A DNA stretch of 64,000 nucleotides from Fictibacillus sp. BK138 (lineage in GTDB: Bacteria; Bacillota; Bacilli; Bacillales; Fictibacillaceae). Made by a program: the position numbers and the translations under genes. The stretch covers positions 2,631,413 to 2,695,412 of the forward strand of contig NZ_SGXL01000001.1 in assembly GCF_004216955.1 (NCBI RefSeq), given 5' to 3'. A model generated the notes under the pieces. The model was not told the origin of the DNA. It worked only from the letters and a program-made list of their open reading frames with translations, and did no database searches. Of the stretch, positions 42,887 to 51,307 are shown one piece after another. Numbering within the stretch: position 1 is the stretch's first letter; each line of letters begins with the position of its first letter.

Positions 42887-43966
42887 ATGAGTGTTCAGAT
42901 AGTCAAAGGAGATCCGATCTTTCAAGCGTTAGAGCTTTGGCATGAGAGTATACGGACAAACATAATTGAAGAAGCAGATAGACTACATAATGAAATAAAT
43001 AAATCTATAAAAGAGTTGAGTGACCCTGACTCAGAAGTTTACTACCAGTTATTGAAAAGCCGCTACCTTATATTAAAGCGAGATATGTCTGCTGCTCATG
43101 CAACACTCAAACAGATACATGATATCCATAGAATTGGGAACGATCTAATAGGTTTTTACTATCATTTCTATAACGGTATCCTCTCGACCAACCTGGGAGA
43201 ATACGATCGAGCTGAATCGAGCTTTATAGACGCATACCACCTATTAGACTATGTTTCTGATGATACGATAAGGGCGGACTTCTTCTATAAGGCGTCTATC
43301 CTGTACTATCATATTCGTCAGCCATTAACGGCTTTACACTATGCAAACGATGCACTGAATATTTTTAGCGAAGTTAAAGGTTATGAGGTGATAACAGCAG
43401 ACTGCGAGAACATTAAGGGACTCAGTTGTACCTCACTAAAGCAGTATACAAAAGCCGAAGAACATTTCCTGAGTGCGCTGGATATGGCAAACAAGCAAGA
43501 ACATAAGAACCTTACCCTTCTAATCAGGTATAACCTAGGCTACCTTTATGCCGAACAGAACATCTCAGATTTAGCAATCCGTTATCTTCAAGAAGTATAT
43601 GAACAAGAGGAGCCATATTATAAGACCATTTTCCTCTTAGCGCGTGAATATTTTAAACTGAACGATTTTGAAAAAGCAGAGATATTCGTGCAAAAAGGAA
43701 TTCAGTACACTAATGAAGAATATAAACATCACTTTAATATCGTGAGAGCTTTCCATAATAGTCTAGTTGACCAGGAGTTAGAAAACATCGTGATGGAGGG
43801 AATCCAATACTTTGAGACACATGAACTATTTGGATTTATTGAAGACTATTGCGGTGAGTTAGCACAATACTTTCATAATAAAGAGGATCATCAAAGAGCG
43901 AGTCATTATTTTTATAAGGCATACCTTGCTAAAAAGAACCTGCAAAAAAAGGAGGCACTAAAATGA
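42887..43966 (+). CDS. Rap-family TPR response-regulator phosphatase/inhibitor
   Basis: A 359-residue protein. The N-terminal three-helix bundle (LELWHESIRTNIIEEAD) is followed by about six TPR repeats, for example LTALHYANDALNIFSEVKGY and KAEEHFLSALDMANKQEHKN. Length and layout are those of Bacillus Rap proteins, which dephosphorylate Spo0F~P or block ComA-type regulators and are inhibited by their Phr peptide. AGAGGAG precedes the ATG. The stop overlaps the phr start (ATGA). The target regulator cannot be told from sequence. Confidence 0.9.
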   Translation: MSVQIVKGDPIFQALELWHESIRTNIIEEADRLHNEINKSIKELSDPDSEVYYQLLKSRYLILKRDMSAAHATLKQIHDIHRIGNDLIGFYYHFYNGILSTNLGEYDRAESSFIDAYHLLDYVSDDTIRADFFYKASILYYHIRQPLTALHYANDALNIFSEVKGYEVITADCENIKGLSCTSLKQYTKAEEHFLSALDMANKQEHKNLTLLIRYNLGYLYAEQNISDLAIRYLQEVYEQEEPYYKTIFLLAREYFKLNDFEKAEIFVQKGIQYTNEEYKHHFNIVRAFHNSLVDQELENIVMEGIQYFETHELFGFIEDYCGELAQYFHNKEDHQRASHYFYKAYLAKKNLQKKEALK

Positions 43967-44097
43967 AACGTATCTTATCAGGAATCATTCTCTCATCCCT
44001 TGTCCTAACGGCTGTCATCGTGGGGAGTTCGATCTCGACTAGTTCTGTGGACCAGGCTGAACACGGACGCACACTCACCCTCTCAAACAAAATGTAA
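43963..44097 (+). CDS. Phr signalling-peptide precursor
   Basis: A 44-residue precursor overlapping rap by 4 bp, with AAAGGAGG 7 bp upstream. The N-terminal basic/hydrophobic signal (MKRILSGIILSSLVLTAVIV) directs Sec export. The C-terminal part is QAEHGRTLTLSNKM. GRTLT fits the X-R-X-X-T pattern of several Bacillus Phr pentapeptides such as ARNQT and ERGMT, so it is the best guess for the mature signal, though HGRTLT or a C-terminal peptide is possible. It would be re-imported by Opp and inhibit the adjacent Rap. Confidence 0.82.
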   Translation: MKRILSGIILSSLVLTAVIVGSSISTSSVDQAEHGRTLTLSNKM

Positions 44098-44178
44098 TCC
44101 ATCACCCATTGATTAAGACCGATCATAGACCTCTTCATTTTACGAAGTAACAGCCATGGTAGACACGTTTCTGAAACA

Positions 44179-44217
44179 GTAGCTGCTTAGGTGGAATCGA
44201 CGTGTACGCAGCTACTC
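44179..44217. other. Inverted repeat after phr
   Basis: Arms AGTAGCTGC (44179-44187) and GCAGCTACT (44209-44217), with a 21-nt loop and no T-run. It may be a transcript-stabilising hairpin in the rap-phr 3' region. Confidence 0.35.
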
Positions 44218-44239
44218 GACAGAAAAAGTAAATAATAAA

Positions 44240-44275
44240 AAGGCATGAGTTGGGGTTATCTGACTCATGCTTTAT
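44240..44275. terminator. Terminator (bidirectional) after rap-phr
   Basis: Arms AAAGGCATGAGT / ACTCATGCTTT (one bulge) with an A-run on the left and TTTATTTTT on the right. It serves rap-phr and possibly the converging membrane gene. Confidence 0.7.
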
Positions 44276-44330
44276 TTTTATGTAATCGATTGTCTTTGTC
44301 GATTCCCTCTCATTATCTAGAGAATAGATA

Positions 44331-44786
44331 CTATAATATCTTCAATCTTAATAACAATTTATAGTAGCTCCACAAAAAGCAATATGGTACAAGATAAGAA
44401 ACAAAGGTCCAACCAATATTCCAACCATTACCGTATTCTACTCTTCCAATCAATAAGTAAATGAACTCAAGCGCTGTCGTTATTAATGAAAAAAATAAGA
44501 TTGTTAATGTGGGATACTTGTATTTATGTATTACTAAAATCAGTAAAAAAGCAAAAATACTATATATACCTAAATTAAATGGTAATTCAGCAATAGTATC
44601 TTCATTAAACGGTATAACATTCCAATAACCAAAATAAAAACCGAGTTCATCGATTGTAAACGCTAAGACACTTCCTAATGGAGCTATCAAACAGAGGATT
44701 AATTTATCAACTTTATATGCAAAAAAAATAACTAAGAGCCAAGGAAAAATGAACGCGACCACAATGTTAATAAACACAAAGGTCAC
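44331..44786 (-). CDS. CBO0543-like multi-pass membrane protein
   Basis: A 151-residue protein with five helices. The pattern DELGFYFGYWNVIPFNEDTI followed by LPFNLGIYSIF matches the CBO0543 family of Firmicutes membrane proteins. No function is established. Confidence 0.72.
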   Translation of the reverse strand: MTFVFINIVVAFIFPWLLVIFFAYKVDKLILCLIAPLGSVLAFTIDELGFYFGYWNVIPFNEDTIAELPFNLGIYSIFAFLLILVIHKYKYPTLTILFFSLITTALEFIYLLIGRVEYGNGWNIGWTFVSYLVPYCFLWSYYKLLLRLKIL

Positions 44787-45120
44787 CTCTTTCTAAAGTA
44801 TCTTTTTAACCTTCCCATGTTTAAGAAAAATAATCGATAGAATGAAAAATGGAGTAAGGAGTATTATAAAATTATTCTTACAAGTCATGTAGATGATGTA
44901 AAGTTATTGGGGATGGGTTAATTGAGTAGTTTCCATCATTCATAACTATATAAATACATGCCATAAAAGTGCTAAAAATTTAAATGATAGTATCCAACAG
45001 ATGAAGAAGTATGATTATCTTCAAACAACACCTGCTTAAGGGCTGTTTCTTTTTTGTTTTAACCGTGGTTCTTTTTCTAGTAATTAAACATATTTCCCCT
45101 CTTCAATCTGCTATTTATAG
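44787..45120. other. Intergenic region, no gene recognised
   Basis: AT-rich. A plus-strand frame of 81 codons (45011-45256) has a hydrophobic start but no clear ribosome binding site and runs into the opposing DUF2935 gene, so I do not call it. Confidence 0.35.
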
Positions 45121-45147
45121 AAAAACTCGAGTCTTGGTGACCCGAGC
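45121..45147 (-). terminator. Terminator of DUF2935 gene
   Basis: On the minus strand CTCGGGTC-ACCAA-GACTCGAG (one G-T pair) is followed by TTTTT. Confidence 0.65.
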
Positions 45148-45177
45148 TTACTTCATATCAAAAGTTCTTTTTTCATT

Positions 45178-45972
45178 TCAACGTTGGCTTGTATTTAGAT
45201 TGGACTCAAATAAATCAATAATTTCTAAGAAGCGTTCTGCTTCTCTAAAGGTATGATCGGCTAATAAAGGATGAATATTGCTCTTGATGCGGCATGCTTC
45301 TATCAGTTCTCTCGCTGTTTTCTTAAAATCTCTCAATGAAGCAACTGATACTTTATTTTGATTTAAAAATTGGCTAAGTAATGGTCTTGTTTCAGATTGC
45401 GGCCGCATCGAATCTAAGTCAATAGCTTGAAATAGCAGTTGGTCGAAATCATGACTAAACTCTCTCGCTTGGTCTACCAACTTTCTCTCAGAAGGATCTA
45501 GCAGATGACCGATAAACTTAGCATGATCTGCCATAATTCTTAAAAAGAATACATTTTCTTGGATAACTTCATTGGCTTCAGGGACTAACACACCTTGATT
45601 TAGTTCTTTTAATCGATTGGCAAAATAAGCCGCTTCTCTGCTAATATGGTCAACCAATAATGGGAAATTGTTTGTACGGATCACACAGCGTAATGTTAAA
45701 TCTAATACCTTTCGTTTATAGCTCCAAATTGCAGCTGCTGCTTGGTAGACCTCCGTGTTAAAAGCTTTAACCTGATTCAGGTCTGAGTTCACATTAAATC
45801 TGGATAACTCTTCCTCAATTCTTTCAAATACAGTTATAAACTGACGTGCTTCGTCGATCAATTGTTTCTGTTCATAAGTGAATCCCAAGCTTAGAAATAA
45901 GGCATGTTCCTTCATAATCCTAGACCAAAATTGAATTTCATCTAATGATCGAGCCACAATTGGATTCGCCAT
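45178..45972 (-). CDS. DUF2935-family protein
   Basis: A 264-residue all-helical protein made of two similar halves. Each opens with the pattern EIQFWSRIMKEHALFL / ENVFFLRIMADHAKFIGH and carries a later DHISREAAYF / DHTFREAERF. The repeated His and Glu residues suggest two four-helix bundles binding metal. The family is common in Bacillus and Clostridium; its function is not established. Confidence 0.85.
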   Translation of the reverse strand: MANPIVARSLDEIQFWSRIMKEHALFLSLGFTYEQKQLIDEARQFITVFERIEEELSRFNVNSDLNQVKAFNTEVYQAAAAIWSYKRKVLDLTLRCVIRTNNFPLLVDHISREAAYFANRLKELNQGVLVPEANEVIQENVFFLRIMADHAKFIGHLLDPSERKLVDQAREFSHDFDQLLFQAIDLDSMRPQSETRPLLSQFLNQNKVSVASLRDFKKTARELIEACRIKSNIHPLLADHTFREAERFLEIIDLFESNLNTSQR

Positions 45973-46049
45973 TGTATCCCCTCACTTTTTTTCATATTCC
46001 CTTCCCATGTATATTATTGGTTTTATTTACAAATTCTCAAAAAAACAAA

Positions 46050-46082
46050 AAAGCTTGTTCTCTAAAAAAGAGAACAAGCTAT
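46050..46082 (-). terminator. Terminator of selO
   Basis: The perfect 12-bp stem AGCTTGTTCTCT / AGAGAACAAGCT has an A-run to its left, so the minus strand has the T-run. Confidence 0.85.
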
Positions 46083-46101
46083 TTCAAAGTGTTCATAAGT
46101 A

Positions 46102-47562
46102 TCATGTTCCGCAAAACGTTCTGTAATGGCCTTCCGTTTCAGGTGGCAGTTTGCAATACTCTTCTTGATCTGGTGTGTATGCAAAAGGATTTTTAAGTTG
46201 GTTTAAAAGCTTCTCCATCACACTGTAATCACCATTTTGCACAGCAGCTTCTAATGCTTCTTCTACCCGGTGGTTTCGAGGAATGACTGCTGGATTGCTG
46301 TTTCGCATCAACTCATTGGAAGACTCTTTTGATTCTTCCTGTCTCTCTCGTCTTTCTTGCCACTTTTTATCCCACTCATCAAAATCAGGAGCATTAAAGA
46401 GTGTTGTATCTTCCTCTTTATGAAGAGTGAGTGCTCGGAATGTGTTTGTATAGTCTGCTGAATGATCTTTCATCAGATTGAGAAGTTCTTTGATTAGAGC
46501 TTCATCTTCTTTTTCTTCATTAAAAAGACCAAGCTTTGCTCTCATTCCCGTCATCCAGTTGCTGTTGAATTGATCACCATAATCGGATAACGCCTCTTGA
46601 GCCATTTCCACCGCTTTTTCCTGATCATCATGGAACAGTGGTAAAAGCGTTTCTGCCAACCTTGCAAGATTCCACCCGCCGATACTCGGCTGATTGCCAT
46701 ATGCGTAACGGCCCTGGACATCGATGGAGCTGAACACGGTTGCCGGATCGTACGTATCCATGAACGCGCATGGACCATAATCGATGGTTTCCCCGCTGAT
46801 TGTCATGTTATCAGTGTTCATTACACCGTGGATAAAGCCGGCGAGCTGCCACTTCGCAATGAGTGACGCTTGACGTTTAATCACTTCTTTATAAAAACTG
46901 AGGTATTTGTTTTCGTCGTCTTTTACATGTGGATAATGGCGATCGATCGCATAGTCGGCTAGAGCCTGAAGTTCGTCAACACTCCCCCATTGACGAGCGA
47001 ACTCGAAAGTTCCAACACGCAGGTGACTGGAAGCAACACGAGTCATGATCGCACCAGGAAGGTTCGTTTCACGGATAACTGGTTCCCCCGTAGTCACAAC
47101 AGCAAGACTGCGAGTCGTCGGTATACCTAGTCCATGCATCGCTTCACTGATGATGTACTCGCGCAGCATCGGTCCAAGTGCTGCTCGACCATCTCCTCCA
47201 CGAGAATACGGTGTTCTTCCTGAACCTTTTAGCTGGATGTCGAACCGCTCTCCTTTTGGCGTAATCTGCTCACCGACCATGAGTGCCCGTCCGTCACCAA
47301 GCATCGTAAAGTTACCGAACTGATGGCCGGCGTATGCTTGAGCAAGTGAAGAACCGCCTTCAGGAACTTTATTTCCTGCGAATATGTTCAGGGCATCTTC
47401 ACCTTGAAGTGACTCAGCATTCAATCCTAACTCTTTTGCAAGAGGTTCATTCAACACCACTAGTTTTGGTGCTTCAACTGGATTCGGATTGATCGTTGAA
47501 TAAAACTTGTCAGGCAGACTTGCATAACTATTTTCTAGGTTCCATCCTGTTTTATTAGTCAT
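46102..47562 (-). CDS. selO: SelO-family protein adenylyltransferase (pseudokinase fold)
   Basis: A 486-residue member of the UPF0061/SelO family, full length. The motifs are [20 protein letters not shown], the [20 protein letters not shown] loop, and [20 protein letters not shown] followed by AFMD, which contains the metal-binding N and D. Known members transfer AMP to Ser, Thr or Tyr of target proteins, and the eukaryotic homologue is a selenoprotein. The C-terminal residue before the last turn is Cys (FCGT, where eukaryotic SelO has Sec). It affects redox homeostasis in characterised species. Confidence 0.93.
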   Translation of the reverse strand: MTNKTGWNLENSYASLPDKFYSTINPNPVEAPKLVVLNEPLAKELGLNAESLQGEDALNIFAGNKVPEGGSSLAQAYAGHQFGNFTMLGDGRALMVGEQITPKGERFDIQLKGSGRTPYSRGGDGRAALGPMLREYIISEAMHGLGIPTTRSLAVVTTGEPVIRETNLPGAIMTRVASSHLRVGTFEFARQWGSVDELQALADYAIDRHYPHVKDDENKYLSFYKEVIKRQASLIAKWQLAGFIHGVMNTDNMTISGETIDYGPCAFMDTYDPATVFSSIDVQGRYAYGNQPSIGGWNLARLAETLLPLFHDDQEKAVEMAQEALSDYGDQFNSNWMTGMRAKLGLFNEEKEDEALIKELLNLMKDHSADYTNTFRALTLHKEEDTTLFNAPDFDEWDKKWQERRERQEESKESSNELMRNSNPAVIPRNHRVEEALEAAVQNGDYSVMEKLLNQLKNPFAYTPDQEEYCKLPPETEGHYRTFCGT

Positions 47563-47681
47563 GATGTCTCCTTTCCTTTTTCTATTATAAATTGCTTATC
47601 TATCTTCACATTAACACAATACAGATTCAATTGAGTCTCATTCTGCCTCACCATTATTCCCTTTTCACGCCAAATAAATAA

Positions 47682-47704
47682 ACGCCCGGAGAAAAACGGG
47701 CGTT
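47682..47704 (-). terminator. Terminator of DinB gene
   Basis: The stem ACGCCCG / CGGGCGT has an A-rich run on the left, giving a minus-strand T-rich tail. Confidence 0.7.
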
Positions 47705-47720
47705 GTGTTATAAAGTATGT

Positions 47721-48206
47721 TTAACGATGAGATGGCCAAGATCCTTGCATTTTTCTGATCTGAATAATCTGACCGGTATGATAGGCGTCGTGGAGGAAGA
47801 TATCCAGCAGCTTCCCTTCGAGTTGTTCAATCTCTTTTTCTGGAGTGTTAGTCAGCAACTGGCGCAACTTTTGATAAACATCCTCTGCACGTTTAATAAC
47901 TTTATTCCACTCTGCCTCGTCATTAGATTGTTCTGTTAGTGAGAAGGTTTGATCACCATCAAGATTATTTGTCCATTCAATTCCCTGCATGTTGGACACA
48001 AGTCTTTCTTTGTAATAAATGAGATGATTTACGTTCTCCCAGATTGTTTTCGTTGCCTCTCCCGCTGGTTTCCAGGTGGCTTGATCTGCGGTAATCCCTT
48101 CAATCGCGTGTTTTAGCGGAGCATACCAACTCTCCTTTTCGTACGTTGAATCGAGTACGTTTATAAGTAAATCGATTCGTCCCTTTATCTTATCTTCTTT
48201 TAGCAT
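47721..48206 (-). CDS. DinB-family protein
   Basis: A 161-residue four-helix bundle of the DinB/YfiT group. The metal-site histidines are visible in ENVNHLIYYKE (near 60) and FLHDAYHTGQI (near 137-147), the family's H and HxxxH pattern. Relatives are thiol-S-transferases or unknown hydrolases in Bacillus. Confidence 0.85.
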   Translation of the reverse strand: MLKEDKIKGRIDLLINVLDSTYEKESWYAPLKHAIEGITADQATWKPAGEATKTIWENVNHLIYYKERLVSNMQGIEWTNNLDGDQTFSLTEQSNDEAEWNKVIKRAEDVYQKLRQLLTNTPEKEIEQLEGKLLDIFLHDAYHTGQIIQIRKMQGSWPSHR

Positions 48207-48364
48207 TATAGCCCTCCTAAATGCTTGGTTTGTGTGATACGTTTACCTTTCGTGTTTGGATGGTTTTTTCCTTTAATATTCTTTAGGTTTTATGTACTGA
48301 CACACTTCTTAGTGAATATAAATAGAATTGGAGCTTTGTGTTTATTGAGGGGAGGGGCAGGGAG

Positions 48365-49288
48365 ATGGCGAATAAACCGCGACAGCTGCAACGGGGTGAT
48401 ACGATTGGTATTGTTACGTTAGGCAGCCCGTTGGATGCCACTACGATTAATCAGGGGATCAATACGTTAAGAAATATGGGATTCCAAGTGATCGTGGGTG
48501 ATCACGTATATGCCGCTAGCGGTTTTCTCGCGGGGACGCCCGAGCAACAGGCAGCCGATTTGATGTCCATGTTTGAAAATCCACAAGTAAAAATGATCCT
48601 CCCTACAAGAGGCGGTGTGGGTGTAGCCAGCATCCTCCCTTATCTGGACTATTCTATCATCAGCAAAAATCCTAAATTGATTTCGGGTTACAGCGACATC
48701 ACGATTTTGTTGAATGTTCTATACCAATATACGAATCTCGTTACTTTTCATAGCTTACTGCTCCTTGATTTTAAACCAGGTACTCCTGAATATAACTATA
48801 ATCAGTTTTTCAATGCCACTACCCGATTGACAGCACCTTGGCCGATTAATAACCCTCCCGAAATCCAGCTTGTCAGTAAAGTTCCTGGCAATGTAACGGG
48901 ACCAATTGTCGGCGGTAACCTCACATCATTTGTAGGTACGTTAGGAACTCCGTATGAGATCGACACGAAGGGTAAAATTCTACTTATTGAAGATACACAT
49001 GAGCCGGTAAACACAATTTTCCGATACTTGAATCATCTGAAGTTAGCTGGCAAGTTTGAAGATTGCCTCGGAATCATCATGGGAGAATGCACGAACTGTA
49101 ATCCAGCGTACGGGAAAACGTTTGAAAATGTGATCGATGAATTCATTGTTCCGCTAGGCAAACCATTGATGACGAACCTCGCAAGCGGACATGGATTTTA
49201 TAAAGCGGCGGTACCTTTCGGGGTTAATGTGAACATGAATACTACTAACCGAACGATTACTGTGATGGAACCGACTGTGATTGCTTAG
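48365..49288 (+). CDS. Peptidase S66 (LD-carboxypeptidase-like)
   Basis: About 307 residues from ATG 48365 (MANKPRQLQRGDTIGIVT); GAGGGGAGGGG precedes it, and a longer frame has no better site. The nucleophile motif is GYSDIT with Ser110. Other family markers are PTRGGVGVASILPYLDY, the acidic strand KILLIEDTHEP and the catalytic His in ASGHGF. Family members are murein LD-carboxypeptidases or microcin C7 self-immunity (MccF) proteins. No signal peptide is seen, so it acts in the cytoplasm. Confidence 0.88.
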   Translation: MANKPRQLQRGDTIGIVTLGSPLDATTINQGINTLRNMGFQVIVGDHVYAASGFLAGTPEQQAADLMSMFENPQVKMILPTRGGVGVASILPYLDYSIISKNPKLISGYSDITILLNVLYQYTNLVTFHSLLLLDFKPGTPEYNYNQFFNATTRLTAPWPINNPPEIQLVSKVPGNVTGPIVGGNLTSFVGTLGTPYEIDTKGKILLIEDTHEPVNTIFRYLNHLKLAGKFEDCLGIIMGECTNCNPAYGKTFENVIDEFIVPLGKPLMTNLASGHGFYKAAVPFGVNVNMNTTNRTITVMEPTVIA

Positions 49289-49300
49289 TTTTGAAACCAC

Positions 49301-49340
49301 AAAAAAATACACTCCTCCAATAAAGGAAAAGTGCATCTTA
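49301..49340 (-). terminator. Degenerate terminator of the dispersed repeat family
   Basis: AAAAAAATACACTCCTCCAA, then TAAAGGAAAAGTGCAT sits between the converging S66 and DsbA-like genes. It keeps the family layout, with imperfect arms. Confidence 0.45.
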
Positions 49341-49350
49341 TTTTCTGTGG

Positions 49351-50049
49351 CTATTTTTGAGGAATGTCACAGCCATCGTCATCACAGCTTGCTCCGTCTT
49401 CTTCGTTTAAAGAAGTGACCTCATCCTCTGCGATGATTTTTTTGAGCGCATTCACAAACACATCCGTTGGCTGAGCACCAGTAAGGGCGTACTTTTTATT
49501 GATCAAAAAGAATGGTACACCTGTGATGCCATACTGCTGACCTGTTTGTTGATCGGCACGGACGGCATCTGACATCTCATCACTTGCGAGCATTTTCTCT
49601 ACTTCTTCCCTGTTCAATCCAACTTCAGCTGCAAGCTCAGCTAATGTTTCATGGTCTCCAATGTGTTTGGATTCTGTGAAGTAAGCAAGCAGGATGCGAT
49701 CTGTCATCTCATGCATCAAGCCATGTTTTTTGGCAAGCATCGTCACACGGTGAGCATCAAACGTGTTGGTTAGGATAAGGGTTTCAAAGTTAAAATCCAC
49801 CCCAGCTTCTTTCCCCATCTGTGTCATGTTCGCTGTATTCGCTTTTGCTGTTTCTATACTCATGCCGTATTTTTTAGCGAGCTTTTCGTACATGTTATCT
49901 TTTACATCGCGTTCCATCGTCGGATCCAACTCGAAGCATCTATACGTCACTTCGATCGGATGGTCAATCTGCTTAATAGCGTCCTCCAGACGCTTTTTGC
50001 CAATATAGCAGAATGGTCAAGCGAAGTCAGTCCACATTTCAATATACAT
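49351..50049 (-). CDS. FrnE/DsbA-family oxidoreductase with in-frame TGA at the CxxC cysteine
   Basis: ATG at 50047-50049 with GGAGG 9 bp upstream begins MYIEMWTDFA. An in-frame TGA (50017-50019) follows, and the frame continues PFCYIGKKRLEDAI to a stop at 49351. Reading TGA as Cys/Sec gives 232 residues of the FrnE-like DsbA family, with UPFC in place of the catalytic CPFC, and TGVPFFLINKKYALTGAQP as the cis-Pro region. Everything after the TGA looks intact and conserved. It is either a selenoprotein (Sec at residue 11) or a nonsense mutation at the active-site Cys. The tail SCDDDGCD adds two cysteines. Confidence 0.75.
49969..50019 (-). promoter_or_regulatory. Possible bacterial SECIS-like hairpin after in-frame TGA
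   Basis: Starting 5 nt after the TGA: outer pair CTGCT / AGCAG, an internal loop, then a perfect 6-bp upper stem AGCGTC / GACGCT with apical loop TGGAG. The apical loop begins 28 nt after the TGA, within the range reported for bacterial SECIS elements, and contains G residues. The same bases encode KRLEDA, so chance pairing remains possible. Confidence 0.35.
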
Positions 50050-50134
50050 AAACGATTCCTCCAATTGCTCTTGTCATCTTCAACATTAGTATAGAAGGAA
50101 TTCTGGGATTTTACACGTGATGTGACTTTGGACA

Positions 50135-50185
50135 AAAAATACGGTGTAGGGTAGGGGTCAGACCCCTACCCTACACCGTATTTTT
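50135..50185. terminator. Long perfect palindromic terminator
   Basis: Two 25-bp arms, perfectly complementary, meet at a single base (50160). The centre is GGGGTCAGACCCC and the ends are A-run/T-run. It ends 3 bp from the stop of the ABC permease gene, so it terminates the four-gene sigma/ABC operon and also the opposite strand. Confidence 0.85.
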
Positions 50186-50188
50186 AAA

Positions 50189-51307
50189 CTATATGGTAAC
50201 TTCCTTACTTTTCATCACACGACTGGACACCAGCACGGCGATGAATGAAACAACGAGAATCCAGACTAATGCGATGAACGGATATAGAACTGGCATTCCA
50301 AATAGGTTAATCGTGTTAAAGTGATGGAACAAAAATTCTACTTTCATGATATAGAGGAATGAGAAGCTGAACACATCACTTAACCAGATTGGAGGATTCA
50401 TTGATTCAACAAACCAATATGGCAATGCGAAAATCACTCCATTGATGATAAAAGAAATAAACGAATTCTTGGATAGTGATGAGACCAAGATGATCACCAG
50501 TGCAAAACTGAATGCTGCAAGCAAGTGGAACCCTAATTGAATGAAATGAAACTCTATTAATGTAAAACTATAGTTTGAAAAGAAATAAGTGTGCATGTTC
50601 TGGATCGGACTCGTCCATCCGTCATATCCATATCTGATTCCATTCCATATTAAGTTAAAGATCTCCGTGATCATTACGATGGAACAAGCATAAATGAGCG
50701 CTGCCATGATTTTAGACCACAGCAAACTCTCTCTACCTTTACTGGAGCTGAGAATATAACGGTCCACCCGTGAGCTGTATTCTTTAGTATAAGTCGTAGA
50801 AAGTCCGATTAAAAGCATAGCTCCGGTAATCAGAAGAGCATACGTACTCGCATAATCTACGGTTTCCCTCGGTCCTTCATTATAAGAAAAATAAGACAGA
50901 TCTACTTTTTGAATCATAGATTTCTCTAACTCGGTATTATATTTATTGTCCTCACGAATCTCTTTATATCGACTCTTCAGCCTTTGCTCTGAACCTTTTA
51001 TAAAAGCAATCGTTTCATAGATACCGGCTTGGGTCTCCTCTTTATCTGTATACATGTGACCGCCTTGGTGACCTTGATCTTCCGCTCTTTGATCCATTAT
51101 TCTCATCAGGTTCTGGTATTCTTTTTCAGCAAGTTCAGCTTTTTCTTTTGTGATCGGTCCTTCCCAATCCTTATACAGCTGCCTTTCCATTTCTGTACTA
51201 TGATTGAACGTGAACCCCGTTGAAAAAAGCACCAATAAGAAAAGCGTGATATAGACCGTTCGTTGCTTAAAAATCTTGTAGAGTTCAAATTTCACGAGTT
51301 CTTTCAC
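50189..51307 (-). CDS. ABC transporter permease
   Basis: A 372-residue ABC-2-type permease. A first helix at 18-35 is followed by a long polar extracytoplasmic domain (about 40-150), then five or six helices (TYALLITGAMLLIGLSTTYT onward). It overlaps the ATPase gene by 4 bp. It pairs with the upstream ATPase as an exporter or detoxification pump. It lies divergent to the azole-peptide cluster, so export or immunity is a reasonable inference, not proven. Confidence 0.85.
   Translation of the reverse strand: MKELVKFELYKIFKQRTVYITLFLLVLFSTGFTFNHSTEMERQLYKDWEGPITKEKAELAEKEYQNLMRIMDQRAEDQGHQGGHMYTDKEETQAGIYETIAFIKGSEQRLKSRYKEIREDNKYNTELEKSMIQKVDLSYFSYNEGPRETVDYASTYALLITGAMLLIGLSTTYTKEYSSRVDRYILSSSKGRESLLWSKIMAALIYACSIVMITEIFNLIWNGIRYGYDGWTSPIQNMHTYFFSNYSFTLIEFHFIQLGFHLLAAFSFALVIILVSSLSKNSFISFIINGVIFALPYWFVESMNPPIWLSDVFSFSFLYIMKVEFLFHHFNTINLFGMPVLYPFIALVWILVVSFIAVLVSSRVMKSKEVTI

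Noticed and set aside
45011-45256. 81-codon plus-strand frame with a hydrophobic start
   Set aside because: No convincing ribosome binding site; its last third lies antisense to the DUF2935 gene and across that gene's terminator.
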